Assembly (NCBI GenBank): GCA_025937785.1
Contig: JAICQQ010000061.1
Span: forward strand, 1-37,849
Source: Polyangiaceae bacterium
GTDB taxonomy: Bacteria; Myxococcota_A; Polyangia; Polyangiales; Polyangiaceae
DNA: 37,849 nucleotides
Direction of reading: 5' to 3'
Within the stretch, counting starts at the first letter, position 1. Each line of letters opens with the position of its first letter. Of this stretch, positions 30,620-37,849 are shown one piece after another. A program made the translations under genes and the position numbers. Below the pieces are notes generated by a model. It saw nothing but the letters and a program-made list of their open reading frames with translations. It did not search any database and was not told the origin of the DNA.

Positions 30620-31936
30620 TTGACTCGCCTTGCGCAGCTTTGCCTACTCTCGAGCCTGCTCGTGCTTCCTGGTGTAGCGTCGGCTCAGGCGAGTCAGCCG
30701 CCGAAGCTAGCGCCGCAGCGGGCGGAAGGCGCCGGGGGGATCGAGATCTACGTCATCACCTTCGGCCCCGGCGATCACCCGTTCTCCAAGTTTGGGCACA
30801 ACGCCGTGCTGGTGCTCGATCACGATCGTCGCACCGACGCCGTGTACAACTTCGGAACCTTCAGCGCGGCGTCGCCGACCTTGATCTCCGATTTTTTGCA
30901 GGGGCGGCTCTTGTACTGGGTATCCGTCGGCAGCTGGGGGCCGACAGCCGCCGCCTATGCCGCCAACAATCGCAGCATCTCCGCCCAAAAGCTGGCGCTG
31001 AGCTCTGCGGAAACCCAGCGCCTGGTCGCACGGCTTGCCCACAGTGCGCTGCCCGAGAACCGCTATTATCGCTACGACTATTACCTCGACAACTGCTCGA
31101 CCAAAGTCCGTGACGTGCTCGACGAAGTCACCGCTGGCAGCTTGGCGGGCACCCAGCAGCTACCCGCGAAGCAGAGTTGGCGCGAGCACACCTCGCGGCT
31201 CACGCGGGACAGCCTCGGGCTCAACCTGGGCTTGAATCTGCTGCTCGCTCAGGGCGTCGACGTGCCGCGCAGTCGTTGGGAAGAGATGTTCTTGCCGAGC
31301 GCACTTGCCGACACGCTGGCCACGACGCGCAAGGCCGACGGTAGCCCGCTCGTCGCCGAGCAGGTGCTATGGCATCGCGCGGAGCGACCGCCGCTCGCCG
31401 AATCGCCGCCCCGGCACCTGTGGCTGCCGCTCGTCGGGCTGGCGCTCGGCGCAGGACTCGTGGGACTGGCCCGCGTCGCTCGCAGGTCGCGCCCCACGCT
31501 CGCGGTGTTCACGGGGGTGGTCGCACTCCTGGGTACCCTGGCCGGAGCGCTCGGCTGCGTCTTCGCGTTCTTCTGGTTGGCGACGGACCACGACTTCGCG
31601 CACGCCAACGAGAACCTGTTTGCGCTGCCGCCATGGGCCCTGCTGCTACCGGTGGCGGCGATCGGCGCGTTCGTGAAGCCTCGGTTTTGGATCCGTCGCG
31701 TGCAAAGGCTCGCGCTCTTGCTGGCGGCAGGCACCGGCTTGGGCTTCGCCGTCAAAGTGCTCCCGTGGTTCCGCCAAGACAACTGGATCTTCCTCGGCTT
31801 CTCGCTGGGGTTGTGGTGCCTGCTCGCACTTGCCCTGCGCCAAGCCTACCTGCCAGCGCTGCCGCGCTCTGCACGGGCTCGAGCGCCCGGCGCCGCCAAA
31901 CTCACTCGAAATCCGATCGAGCCCGGCGCGTACTAA
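30620..31936 (+). CDS. Lnb_N (DUF4105) domain membrane protein
   Basis: 438 residues from a TTG at 30620 preceded by AAGAGG. A signal peptide (LLSSLLVLPGVASAQA) exports a ~220-residue periplasmic domain. This domain has the Lnb_N/DUF4105 motifs: FSKFGHNAVLVLDHD (conserved His), VYNFGTFS and YYLDNCSTKVRDVLDE (conserved Cys). In Enterococcus/Bacillus Lnb this fold carries out intramolecular acyl transfer on lipoproteins. Five membrane helices follow (~267-288, 295-322, 340-356, 367-385, 393-413), an arrangement seen in Gram-negative DUF4105 proteins of unknown role. Its position among lipoprotein genes fits, but does not prove, a lipoprotein-modifying job. Confidence 0.82.
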   Translation: MTRLAQLCLLSSLLVLPGVASAQASQPPKLAPQRAEGAGGIEIYVITFGPGDHPFSKFGHNAVLVLDHDRRTDAVYNFGTFSAASPTLISDFLQGRLLYWVSVGSWGPTAAAYAANNRSISAQKLALSSAETQRLVARLAHSALPENRYYRYDYYLDNCSTKVRDVLDEVTAGSLAGTQQLPAKQSWREHTSRLTRDSLGLNLGLNLLLAQGVDVPRSRWEEMFLPSALADTLATTRKADGSPLVAEQVLWHRAERPPLAESPPRHLWLPLVGLALGAGLVGLARVARRSRPTLAVFTGVVALLGTLAGALGCVFAFFWLATDHDFAHANENLFALPPWALLLPVAAIGAFVKPRFWIRRVQRLALLLAAGTGLGFAVKVLPWFRQDNWIFLGFSLGLWCLLALALRQAYLPALPRSARARAPGAAKLTRNPIEPGAY

Positions 31937-32103
31937 CGTGAACGTTCGGGCGCCCCCCCTCGAGGGGTGAATACGTCGCGCGTAGGCTTCGTCTGTCCGG
32001 AGCCAGGGAGTCGGGCCGATAACCCACTAGCCAAGCGGCCGATTGCGCCGTACCCTGCGCCACCATTCTTGGGCCGGCGAGGCCCCCTAGTAGGAGGGTA
32101 TGC

Positions 32104-32994
32104 ATGAAACACATCTTCGCTTTGGGAACTGTCATCCTTTCGGGGATCCTGCTCAGCGCAGCTTGCACCGCGACTGACTCCGACGACGACCCGGACACCA
32201 CGCCGAACTTCGGTGGAGCCGGCGGCACGGCCAGCAACGGCGGCACCTCGTCGGGCGACAACACGGTGAACACGGCCACCAGCAGCGGGGGCTCGGGCGG
32301 CAGCAACGGCGGCTCCGGCGGCACCTATTCGTCCGGCGGCTCCGGCGGCACCGCGGGCGGCGCTGGAATGGGCGACGGAGGCTGGGCCGGCGAAGAAACC
32401 ACCAGCACCGAATCGACCACCGGCTGGCAGACCACGACCACCGGCAGTGGCGGCTCGGGGGGAGCACCGCCTGAATGTTTGGGCGACGACGAGGTCGAGG
32501 ATCTGCCCGATTGCGACGACCTGGAGTACGCGGCCGTGGAGTGCGAAGAATTCGACCCACCGGAGCCGTTCGGGATGACGCATTGCAAGCAATTCGCCGC
32601 GCACGCGACCCCCGAAGCTTTCGCAGCTATGTTCGACTGCCTCGACGCCATCGACGAGGACGACGCCTGCGGTGAAGCCCACGATGACGCCGTCCGCGTT
32701 TGCCGCGACGGAGACGCCACCAACGATGGTGTGGTGCCGCTCACCTGCGCGAGCGAGCTCGCCAGCGAGAAGTGCGCCAACCTCGGCTGTCCTGAAGTGG
32801 ATACCGAAGTGGATGGTGAATGCGACGTCTACCTCTCGACGTTCACCCCAGCGGGCGTCGACCACGTGATCGCGTGCGCCAACGACAACACGAACGACGA
32901 GCCCGGTGGCTCGTGGGGTGCCGGTCCGGACACCACGGGGTGCGGGGACGTTTTCCTCCAGTGCGTGGCGGGTATCCTCCAGCCCACCCACTGA
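32104..32994 (+). CDS. Gly/Ser/Thr-rich lipoprotein with Cys-rich domain
   Basis: 296 residues; the ATG at 32104 has a strong Shine-Dalgarno (AGGAGG, 6-nt spacing). The leader GTVILSGILLSAAC gives a lipobox Cys at 21. Residues ~25-125 are a low-complexity Gly/Ser/Thr/Asn region (GGSGGSNGGSGGTYSSGG), a flexible stalk. The C-terminal ~170 residues contain ten or more Cys and are acidic (CDDLEYAAVECEEFDPP; CLDAIDEDDACGEAHDDA). This stalk-plus-Cys-domain build is common among Polyangiales surface lipoproteins. A strong terminator follows 22 nt after the stop. Function unknown. Confidence 0.85.
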   Translation: MKHIFALGTVILSGILLSAACTATDSDDDPDTTPNFGGAGGTASNGGTSSGDNTVNTATSSGGSGGSNGGSGGTYSSGGSGGTAGGAGMGDGGWAGEETTSTESTTGWQTTTTGSGGSGGAPPECLGDDEVEDLPDCDDLEYAAVECEEFDPPEPFGMTHCKQFAAHATPEAFAAMFDCLDAIDEDDACGEAHDDAVRVCRDGDATNDGVVPLTCASELASEKCANLGCPEVDTEVDGECDVYLSTFTPAGVDHVIACANDNTNDEPGGSWGAGPDTTGCGDVFLQCVAGILQPTH

Positions 32995-33016
32995 TCGCGT
33001 CGCGTCCGACGGTCCA

Positions 33017-33051
33017 GGGGCGATGCCACGCCGGCGTCGCCCCTTCTCTTT
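33017..33051 (+). terminator. Rho-independent terminator of the 32104 lipoprotein gene
   Basis: GGGGCGATGCC (33017-33027) pairs with GGCGTCGCCCC (33033-33043) around a 5-nt loop: 11 pairs including one G-U. It is followed by TTCTCTTT (33044-33051). It begins 22 nt past the stop of the lipoprotein gene. Confidence 0.85.
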
Positions 33052-33149
33052 GGGGGTCGTTCGTGCCATACCTGGGAGCCTGTGTGGGTAGGCGCAGGTT
33101 TTCCCTGGGGTGGCCGATCTAGGCTGAGCATGCACGGACCCGGAGCACG

Positions 33150-35327
33150 ATGAACCGACGCCCCTACCGGATCTGCGTGGCCGTGCTCGCGCTGGCAGGC
33201 TGCGGCCGGACCAACGTCCTCGACTACATGGGCACCACGGGCGCCGAAGGTGGCGCGGGTGGCTTTGGAGCTGACGGCGGCACTGCCGGTGTCGGGAACG
33301 GCGGAAGCGCTGGCTTCGGAGGCTCAGGGGGTTCATCGGGCAGCGGAGGCTCGGCGGGTTCCGGAGGCTCGGCGGGCAGCGGAGGCTTCGCCGGAACTGG
33401 GGGCGTTGACGCCACCGGAGGCGTTGGCGGCACCGGCGGCGTTAGCGGCACCGGCGGCGTTAGCGGCACCGGCGGCGTTAGCGGCACCGGCGGCGTTAGC
33501 GGCACCGGCGGCGTTAGCGGCACCGGCGGCGTCGGCGGCACCGGAGGCGTCGGCGGCAGTGCTGGCAGTGGTGGGCTAGGCGGAACCGGCGGCGTCGCGG
33601 GCTCGGGGGGCAGCCCGCCCTTCTGCACGGGCGACGACGACTGCGCCAGCACCGACACGTGCAGCGTCGGTCGCTGCGTGGAGAGCGTCTGCGTGTTCGA
33701 CAGCCCCGATCGCGACAACGACGGCTTCGTCGACGCGGCCTGTAGCGGCCCGGACTGCAACGACGGCAACCCGAACGTGCACCCCGGAGCGCCCGAGCTG
33801 TGTGACGACGCGAGCGACAACGACTGCAACGGGGTGGCCGACTGCTTCGATCCTGCTTGCGCCACGACCTCCGATTGCGGCTGTTCGGCACCTGTCGCTG
33901 AGCTGTGCGACAACGCCATCGACGACGATTGCGACGACGAGGTCGACTGCAACGATGCCGATTGCGTGGGCAGCATGGCTTGCGGGTGCAGCGCCGAGAT
34001 TTGCGGCAATGGCGCCGACGACGACTGTGACGGCGGCACCGACTGCGATGATGGCGACTGCAACGACGACGCCGGCTGCGACTGCCGCGCCACTGCGGAA
34101 CAGTGCCAGAACGGGATCGACGACGATTGCGACGGCCGCATCGACTGCTCGGACTCCGAGTGCCGCCAGCGCGGCGAGTGCCTGTGCACGAATCCTCGCA
34201 GCGAAATCTGCAACAACCGGGTCGACGACGACTGCGACGGGGCTGTCGACTGCGCGGACCCGTCGTGCTTCAACCACGCGGATTGCGACGCTTGCAGCGT
34301 CGAGCTCTGCACGGGCGGCAACGACGAAGACTGCAACGGCCTGGTCGATTGCGCCGATACCGCGTGTTTCTTCGCACCCGGTTGCGCCGCCATTCCCGAG
34401 TTGTGCAACAACGAACTCGACGACGACCACGACCTCGACATCGATTGTGAAGACGCAGATTGCAGCAACAATCCCGCGTGCCTCGCGGAACAGGGCACCT
34501 GCACCACGGCTCGGCGCATCTTCGGCGAAGGGTCCGGTCAGTACCTGGGCGACACCACGGGTCATGTCGGCTACCAGAGCGGCAGCTGCGGTGGAGACGC
34601 GGGCGAGGCGGTGTTCGAGCTCGTGCTGAACCAGTCGGCGCGCGTGCGGCTCGACACCGTGGGCAGCTCGTTCGACACGGTGCTGTACCTGCGCACCGGA
34701 TCGTGCACCCAGGGCCGCGAACTCGACTGCGACGACGACGGCGGCGGCTATGCTTGGTCCTCGGCGCTACAGTTCGATCTGCTGCCGCGCGGACGCTACT
34801 TCTTGTTCGTCGACGGATTCACCACCGACGCGGCACTGGGACCCGACGAAGGGCCGTTCGTGCTCAACGTCGAGTTCGAGCCCGCGCTTGCCGAAGACTG
34901 CGAAGACGGACTCGACAACGACGGCAACCGCTACACCGACTGCGCCGACCCGGCTTGTGTGGAAACCAACGCCTGCGCTCACTGCAACCGCGGGGCTCCT
35001 GCGAGCCCCGAGTATGGCCCGGCCGCCTGCACCGACGGTGACGACAACGACTGCGACGGGGCCGTCGACTGCGAAGACGACGACTGTTCGGCGAGCGCGG
35101 AGTTCACGACCGAGTGCTGCACCGGGTACGACCAGAACGGCAACGGGATCCCCGACGACTTCAACTGTCGCTGTGCCGGCGACAGCGATTGCACCAATGG
35201 GCAGCTCTGTTACACGAGCACGCTGGGCACGTGCGGCATCCCCTGCGGTTACTTCGTCGGCGAGATCTGTCCGTTCCTGGCGCCGGGTTCGAGCTGTAAC
35301 GGCGCCACGCGCCAGTGCGAGTTCTGA
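33150..35327 (+). CDS. Large lipoprotein: Gly-rich minisatellite region, Asp/Cys metal-loop repeats, PPC-like domain
   Basis: 725 residues. The leader ends VAVLALAGC (lipobox Cys18). Residues ~28-152 are Gly-rich and include tandem VSGTGG hexapeptides. Residues ~155-445 contain seven ~32-residue repeats of the form ELCxNxxDDDCDGxxDCxDxxC, and two more occur near 577 and 625. The Asp-rich D-D-D-C-D-G-x-x-D-C loops look like calcium-binding repeats of the thrombospondin type 3/MopE style. Between them (~450-570) is a beta-sandwich resembling the bacterial pre-peptidase C-terminal domain (FDTVLYLRTGSC; GRYFLFVDGF). The end is another Cys-rich piece. It is a surface-anchored adhesin or scaffold-like protein; no enzyme signature is visible. 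Confidence 0.85.
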   Translation: MNRRPYRICVAVLALAGCGRTNVLDYMGTTGAEGGAGGFGADGGTAGVGNGGSAGFGGSGGSSGSGGSAGSGGSAGSGGFAGTGGVDATGGVGGTGGVSGTGGVSGTGGVSGTGGVSGTGGVSGTGGVGGTGGVGGSAGSGGLGGTGGVAGSGGSPPFCTGDDDCASTDTCSVGRCVESVCVFDSPDRDNDGFVDAACSGPDCNDGNPNVHPGAPELCDDASDNDCNGVADCFDPACATTSDCGCSAPVAELCDNAIDDDCDDEVDCNDADCVGSMACGCSAEICGNGADDDCDGGTDCDDGDCNDDAGCDCRATAEQCQNGIDDDCDGRIDCSDSECRQRGECLCTNPRSEICNNRVDDDCDGAVDCADPSCFNHADCDACSVELCTGGNDEDCNGLVDCADTACFFAPGCAAIPELCNNELDDDHDLDIDCEDADCSNNPACLAEQGTCTTARRIFGEGSGQYLGDTTGHVGYQSGSCGGDAGEAVFELVLNQSARVRLDTVGSSFDTVLYLRTGSCTQGRELDCDDDGGGYAWSSALQFDLLPRGRYFLFVDGFTTDAALGPDEGPFVLNVEFEPALAEDCEDGLDNDGNRYTDCADPACVETNACAHCNRGAPASPEYGPAACTDGDDNDCDGAVDCEDDDCSASAEFTTECCTGYDQNGNGIPDDFNCRCAGDSDCTNGQLCYTSTLGTCGIPCGYFVGEICPFLAPGSSCNGATRQCEF
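33423..33548 (+). repeat. Coding 18-bp minisatellite (VSGTGG units)
   Basis: Seven consecutive 18-bp units. The central five (33441-33530) are identical, GTTAGCGGCACCGGCGGC, encoding V-S-G-T-G-G. The flanking units differ at one or a few bases. Identity down to the synonymous positions indicates recent expansion by slippage or unequal recombination. Because the unit is a multiple of three, copy-number change alters stalk length without breaking the frame. Confidence 0.95.
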
Positions 35328-35376
35328 TCGAGAACCCGCCGGCGCGTGGCTGAGCCCGAGGCGCCTCGGCGCGCGC

Positions 35377-36594
35377 TCACTTGTCGGTGAGCGCAGCGAC
35401 GCCGGGCAGGTTCTTTCCTTCGAGCAGTTCGAGCGAAGCGCCGCCACCGGTCGATACGTGGCTCACCTTGTCCGCAATACCGAAATCTTCGGCCGCGGTC
35501 GCGGTGTCCCCGCCACCGATGATGGTGGTGGCTCCGGCCTTGGTGGCGGCCACGACGGCGTCGCCCACCTCACGCGTTCCCGTGGCGAACACCGGGAACT
35601 CGAACACCCCGACGGGGCCGTTCCAGACGATCGTCTTGGCTTGGCGGATCACTTCTGCGAAACGCTTGCGCGACTCGGGACCACAATCGAATCCTTCCAG
35701 ATCCGCGGGGATGCCGCTGGCGTCCGTAGCGCTGCCGACCTTGGCGTCGGCCGCGAACTTGTCGCCCGTGACATAGTCGCTCGGGAAGTGGAGCTTGACG
35801 CCCTTGGCCTTCGCCTTGGCGACCAGGCCTTCGACGATCTTGGAGCCCGCCTCGTCGAACAAGCTCTTGCCGATCTGGACGCCGAAGCACACCTTCTTGA
35901 AGGTGTAGGCCATGCCACCACCGATGATCATCTCGTCGACCTTGTCGAGCAGGTTCTCGATCAGCTGTATCTTGTCGGCCACCTTCGCGCCGCCCAAAAT
36001 CGCGAGGAACGGCCGCTTCGGGTCGCTGAGAGCCCTGCCGAAGTATTCGAGCTCTTTCTGCAGCAAGAGGCCCGCGGCACGCTGCGAGTGGTTGACGCCG
36101 ACCATGGACGAGTGCGCGCGATGCGCCGTGCCGAACGCGTCGTTGACGTACACGTCGCCGAGCTTGGTGAGCGAAGCGCGGAAGGCCGCGATGGCATCTT
36201 TCTCGGCGCCCTTGCCTTCTTCTTCCTTGTAAAAGCGTAGGTTCTCGAGCAGCACGACCTTGCCTGGCTCGAGCTTGGCGCAGGCGGCCTCCACTTCGGG
36301 GCCCACGCAGTCGTTCAAGAACGTAACTTCACGACCGAGCAGTTCTTCGACGACCTTGGCGACCGGAGCCATCGAATACTTCGGCACCTTGGCGCCGTCG
36401 GGGCGGCCGAGATGGCTCATCAACACGACGCTGGCCCCTTGCGCGAGGGCGTATTCAATGGTCGGGAGAGCCGCGACGATGCGAGCCGAGTTGGTCACTT
36501 TGCCGTCCGCCATGGGGACGTTGAAGTCCACTCGCATCAGGACCCGTTTTCCGGCGAGCTCTAGGTCAGAGATACTAATTTTATTGAAGCTCAT
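35377..36594 (-). CDS. pgk: Phosphoglycerate kinase
   Basis: 405 residues, the normal size. It transfers phosphate between 1,3-bisphosphoglycerate and ADP in glycolysis and runs in reverse in gluconeogenesis, in the cytoplasm. The N-terminal domain has [16 protein letters not shown] and [11 protein letters not shown] (3-phosphoglycerate site). The C-terminal nucleotide domain has [14 protein letters not shown] and the end [13 protein letters not shown]...[14 protein letters not shown]. All signature residues are present. The start [18 protein letters not shown] fits the family. An AAGGAG lies 12 nt upstream, further than usual. No gapA or tpiA neighbour is in the window. Confidence 0.97.
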   Translation of the reverse strand: MSFNKISISDLELAGKRVLMRVDFNVPMADGKVTNSARIVAALPTIEYALAQGASVVLMSHLGRPDGAKVPKYSMAPVAKVVEELLGREVTFLNDCVGPEVEAACAKLEPGKVVLLENLRFYKEEEGKGAEKDAIAAFRASLTKLGDVYVNDAFGTAHRAHSSMVGVNHSQRAAGLLLQKELEYFGRALSDPKRPFLAILGGAKVADKIQLIENLLDKVDEMIIGGGMAYTFKKVCFGVQIGKSLFDEAGSKIVEGLVAKAKAKGVKLHFPSDYVTGDKFAADAKVGSATDASGIPADLEGFDCGPESRKRFAEVIRQAKTIVWNGPVGVFEFPVFATGTREVGDAVVAATKAGATTIIGGGDTATAAEDFGIADKVSHVSTGGGASLELLEGKNLPGVAALTDK

Positions 36595-36864
36595 GGATCC
36601 GATTCACTCCTTCGGGAGACTTGGGGGAGAACCCTGGAGGCGAAGAACCTCACAATCCGAGCGCGGACTCAACCCCGTTCGCGCACTGGGGGGCGGACAT
36701 TTGTGACAGGCCGCCTAACCAGTGAGATATTCGGACGAAATCCGCTGCGCGCCGACCGCCGGGACAGCAGAAGGGCCCGCCGGCAATGCCGCGATTTTAC
36801 ACCCGACACGCATTATTTGGCGAAGCGTGAGCCGCGGCGCGTGGCTTGTTTCACTAGCTGTTTC

Positions 36865-37713
36865 GTGAACCCCATCGCATACCAAGAAAGTCTCGACCCC
36901 ATCGAGGTCGCTCCCTTGAACCACGAGCCTCGAAGTCTGGAGCAGGCCGAGCTGGTCTATGCAGAAATCGAGCAGATAGCCCCGGGTCAGGAGCTCGAGG
37001 TTCATGCCCATAGCTGCCACGAGCTCGTGATCTTGCTGCGAGGCAGCCTAGAGGTGCACGCTACCGGCAAGACCTTTTCCATCCAGCCCGGCGAAGCCAT
37101 CTTGATCCCGCGCGGTGAGACGCACCACGAAACGCCGGCTCTCGGCGAGGCCGTGGTGCGGGTCGTGATCGGCATCAATTGGTCGGGCTACGATGACGCC
37201 GAGCCGCTTCACCTGCACGATCGCGGCGGCAGGCTCCACGAGCTCGCGGCGTGGCTGTCGGTCGAGCGCCACGCCACTTTCCCGCGTGCGGGGGAATACC
37301 GGCGCGCGCTGGCGTTCAGCGCGGTCGCCGAGTTCGAGCGACTCAGGTTCGACGCCTCGAGCGCGATCGAGAAGCGCACGCGAGCCTTCATCATGTCGCG
37401 CTTGAGCAAGCACATCTCCCTCGAAGACATGGCGCGAAATGCCGGCATGAGCCGCCACCATTTCTCGAGGCTCTATCGCCGGGTCACCGGGCGCACACCG
37501 ACGGAGTATCTCAGAAGCCTCAGGCTCGAGCGGGCTCGCCATTTGATCCGCACGACGCCTCAGCCGCTCAAGGTGGTGGCTGCCCAGGTCGGGCTCGCCA
37601 GCGAACACCACCTGAGCCGCCTGCTGCGCAAGAGCTTCGGCGTGGGTGTCCGCGACTTGCGCGGCCGATCGCACAACAGCTCACGCCCCGAAGTCGCGGC
37701 CCAGCCCGACTAG
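36865..37713 (+). CDS. AraC-family regulator with N-terminal cupin domain
   Basis: About 282 residues from a GTG at 36865; the frame is open back to 36703, and the true start is unsure because no strong Shine-Dalgarno is visible. The cupin part (~25-110) has HAHSCHELVILLRGSLEVHA and IQPGEAILIPRGETHHE, with His residues suited to metal or ligand binding. The C-terminal ~100 residues carry two helix-turn-helices (ISLEDMARNAGMSRHHFSRL; LKVVAAQVGLASEHHLSRLL), typical of AraC/XylS regulators. It probably responds to a small molecule, often a sugar or aromatic. It is divergent from pgk with 270 bp between. Targets are unknown. Confidence 0.85.
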   Translation: MNPIAYQESLDPIEVAPLNHEPRSLEQAELVYAEIEQIAPGQELEVHAHSCHELVILLRGSLEVHATGKTFSIQPGEAILIPRGETHHETPALGEAVVRVVIGINWSGYDDAEPLHLHDRGGRLHELAAWLSVERHATFPRAGEYRRALAFSAVAEFERLRFDASSAIEKRTRAFIMSRLSKHISLEDMARNAGMSRHHFSRLYRRVTGRTPTEYLRSLRLERARHLIRTTPQPLKVVAAQVGLASEHHLSRLLRKSFGVGVRDLRGRSHNSSRPEVAAQPD

Positions 37714-37742
37714 GGCCTGTCCCTGAATTGGACGATGGCCCC

Positions 37743-37832
37743 GTGAACGTGAACGTAAACGTGCCCGTGCCCGAAGAAGCGCAACCGATGCCGAGGTGGG
37801 GCCGATGGCTGGAGCATGAGGCTCGATCATGA
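37743..37832 (+). CDS. Possible 29-residue leader ORF with hexamer repeat
   Basis: GTG start, with the first seven codons built from AACGTG/AACGTA-type hexamers giving V-N-V-N-V-N-V-P-V-P. The stop overlaps the next ATG (ATGA at 37829-37832). It may be a translated leader coupled to the next gene or simply a simple-sequence repeat. I give it low weight. Confidence 0.25.
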   Translation: MNVNVNVPVPEEAQPMPRWGRWLEHEARS

Positions 37833-37849
37833 GGGATTGGAAGTGTATC
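37829..37849 (+). CDS. Possible start of a gene leaving the window
   Basis: ATG followed by six sense codons (M-R-D-W-K-C-I) up to the window edge. The opening weakly recalls four-helix-bundle (23S rRNA intervening sequence-type) proteins, but seven residues cannot decide it. The overlap with the upstream small ORF suggests translational coupling if both are real. Confidence 0.3.

Noticed and set aside
31933..33336. A 467-codon minus-strand frame over the Gly-rich lipoprotein region
   Set aside because: It runs opposite a gene with a strong Shine-Dalgarno, lipobox and terminator; the antisense translation is low-complexity.
33441..33530. Regular repeats that might be taken for a CRISPR array
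   Set aside because: There are no spacers: the 18-bp units are contiguous and in frame within a Gly-rich protein.
35357..35368. CGAGGCGCCTCG palindrome between the convergent 33150 and pgk genes as a bidirectional terminator
   Set aside because: It has no loop and no T-tract on either side; such GC palindromes are frequent in this composition.

Overview
The window looks like a chromosomal piece of a GC-rich Myxococcota bacterium, most likely order Polyangiales (Sorangium/Polyangium-like). The grounds are the very high GC, several eukaryotic-type Ser/Thr kinases with Pro/Ala-rich tails, an AgmX/PglI C-terminal-domain protein, DUF4388-TPR architecture, and many lipoproteins with Gly-rich (GGS/GGT) or Cys-rich repeat regions. 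I see no rRNA, tRNA, insertion sequence, prophage or CRISPR array. Taxonomy is inferred from protein style, not from a marker-gene search.

Layout. 0-5.5 kb: a DUF4388-TPR protein, a small zinc-ribbon protein, two lipoproteins and an orphan membrane histidine kinase with a degenerate ATP-binding domain. 5.5-10.6 kb: an ABC1/AarF kinase-like protein, a GH94 disaccharide phosphorylase, a stand-alone receiver protein and an unknown protein. 10.5-16.6 kb (nearly all minus strand): a ribosome hibernation factor, an ECF sigma factor overlapping its probable anti-sigma protein, a surface-repeat protein, a Ser/Thr kinase and a membrane protein. 16.7-20.8 kb: M17 leucyl aminopeptidase, a metallophosphoesterase and a ZIP-like/permease fusion. 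20.9-23.8 kb: the AgmX/PglI-domain protein, which has a clear terminator, and a soluble Ser/Thr kinase.

24.1-29.3 kb is the most interesting part. A secreted lipoprotein with seven Cys-rich repeats ends in a family 3 carbohydrate-binding module (CBM3). It is followed by pyrE, a GH6 cellulase with a lipoprotein-like signal and a GH1 beta-glucosidase. The intergenic region before the CBM3 gene carries a perfect 14-bp palindrome, TGGGAACGTTCCCA, that closely resembles the CelR/CebR cellulose-regulon operator of actinobacteria (TGGGAGCGCTCCCA). With the GH94 phosphorylase at 7-9 kb, this suggests a surface-tethered route for cellulose or a related beta-glucan: bind (CBM3), cut (GH6), then hydrolyse (GH1) or phosphorolyse (GH94) the disaccharide.

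29.4-37.8 kb: a predicted outer-membrane beta-barrel protein, three lipoproteins (one with a coding 18-bp minisatellite), an Lnb_N/DUF4105 membrane protein, phosphoglycerate kinase, a cupin-AraC regulator and the first codons of a possible gene that leaves the window. All functions are read from sequence motifs without database searches. Start codons are often uncertain because ribosome-binding sites are weak in this genome.
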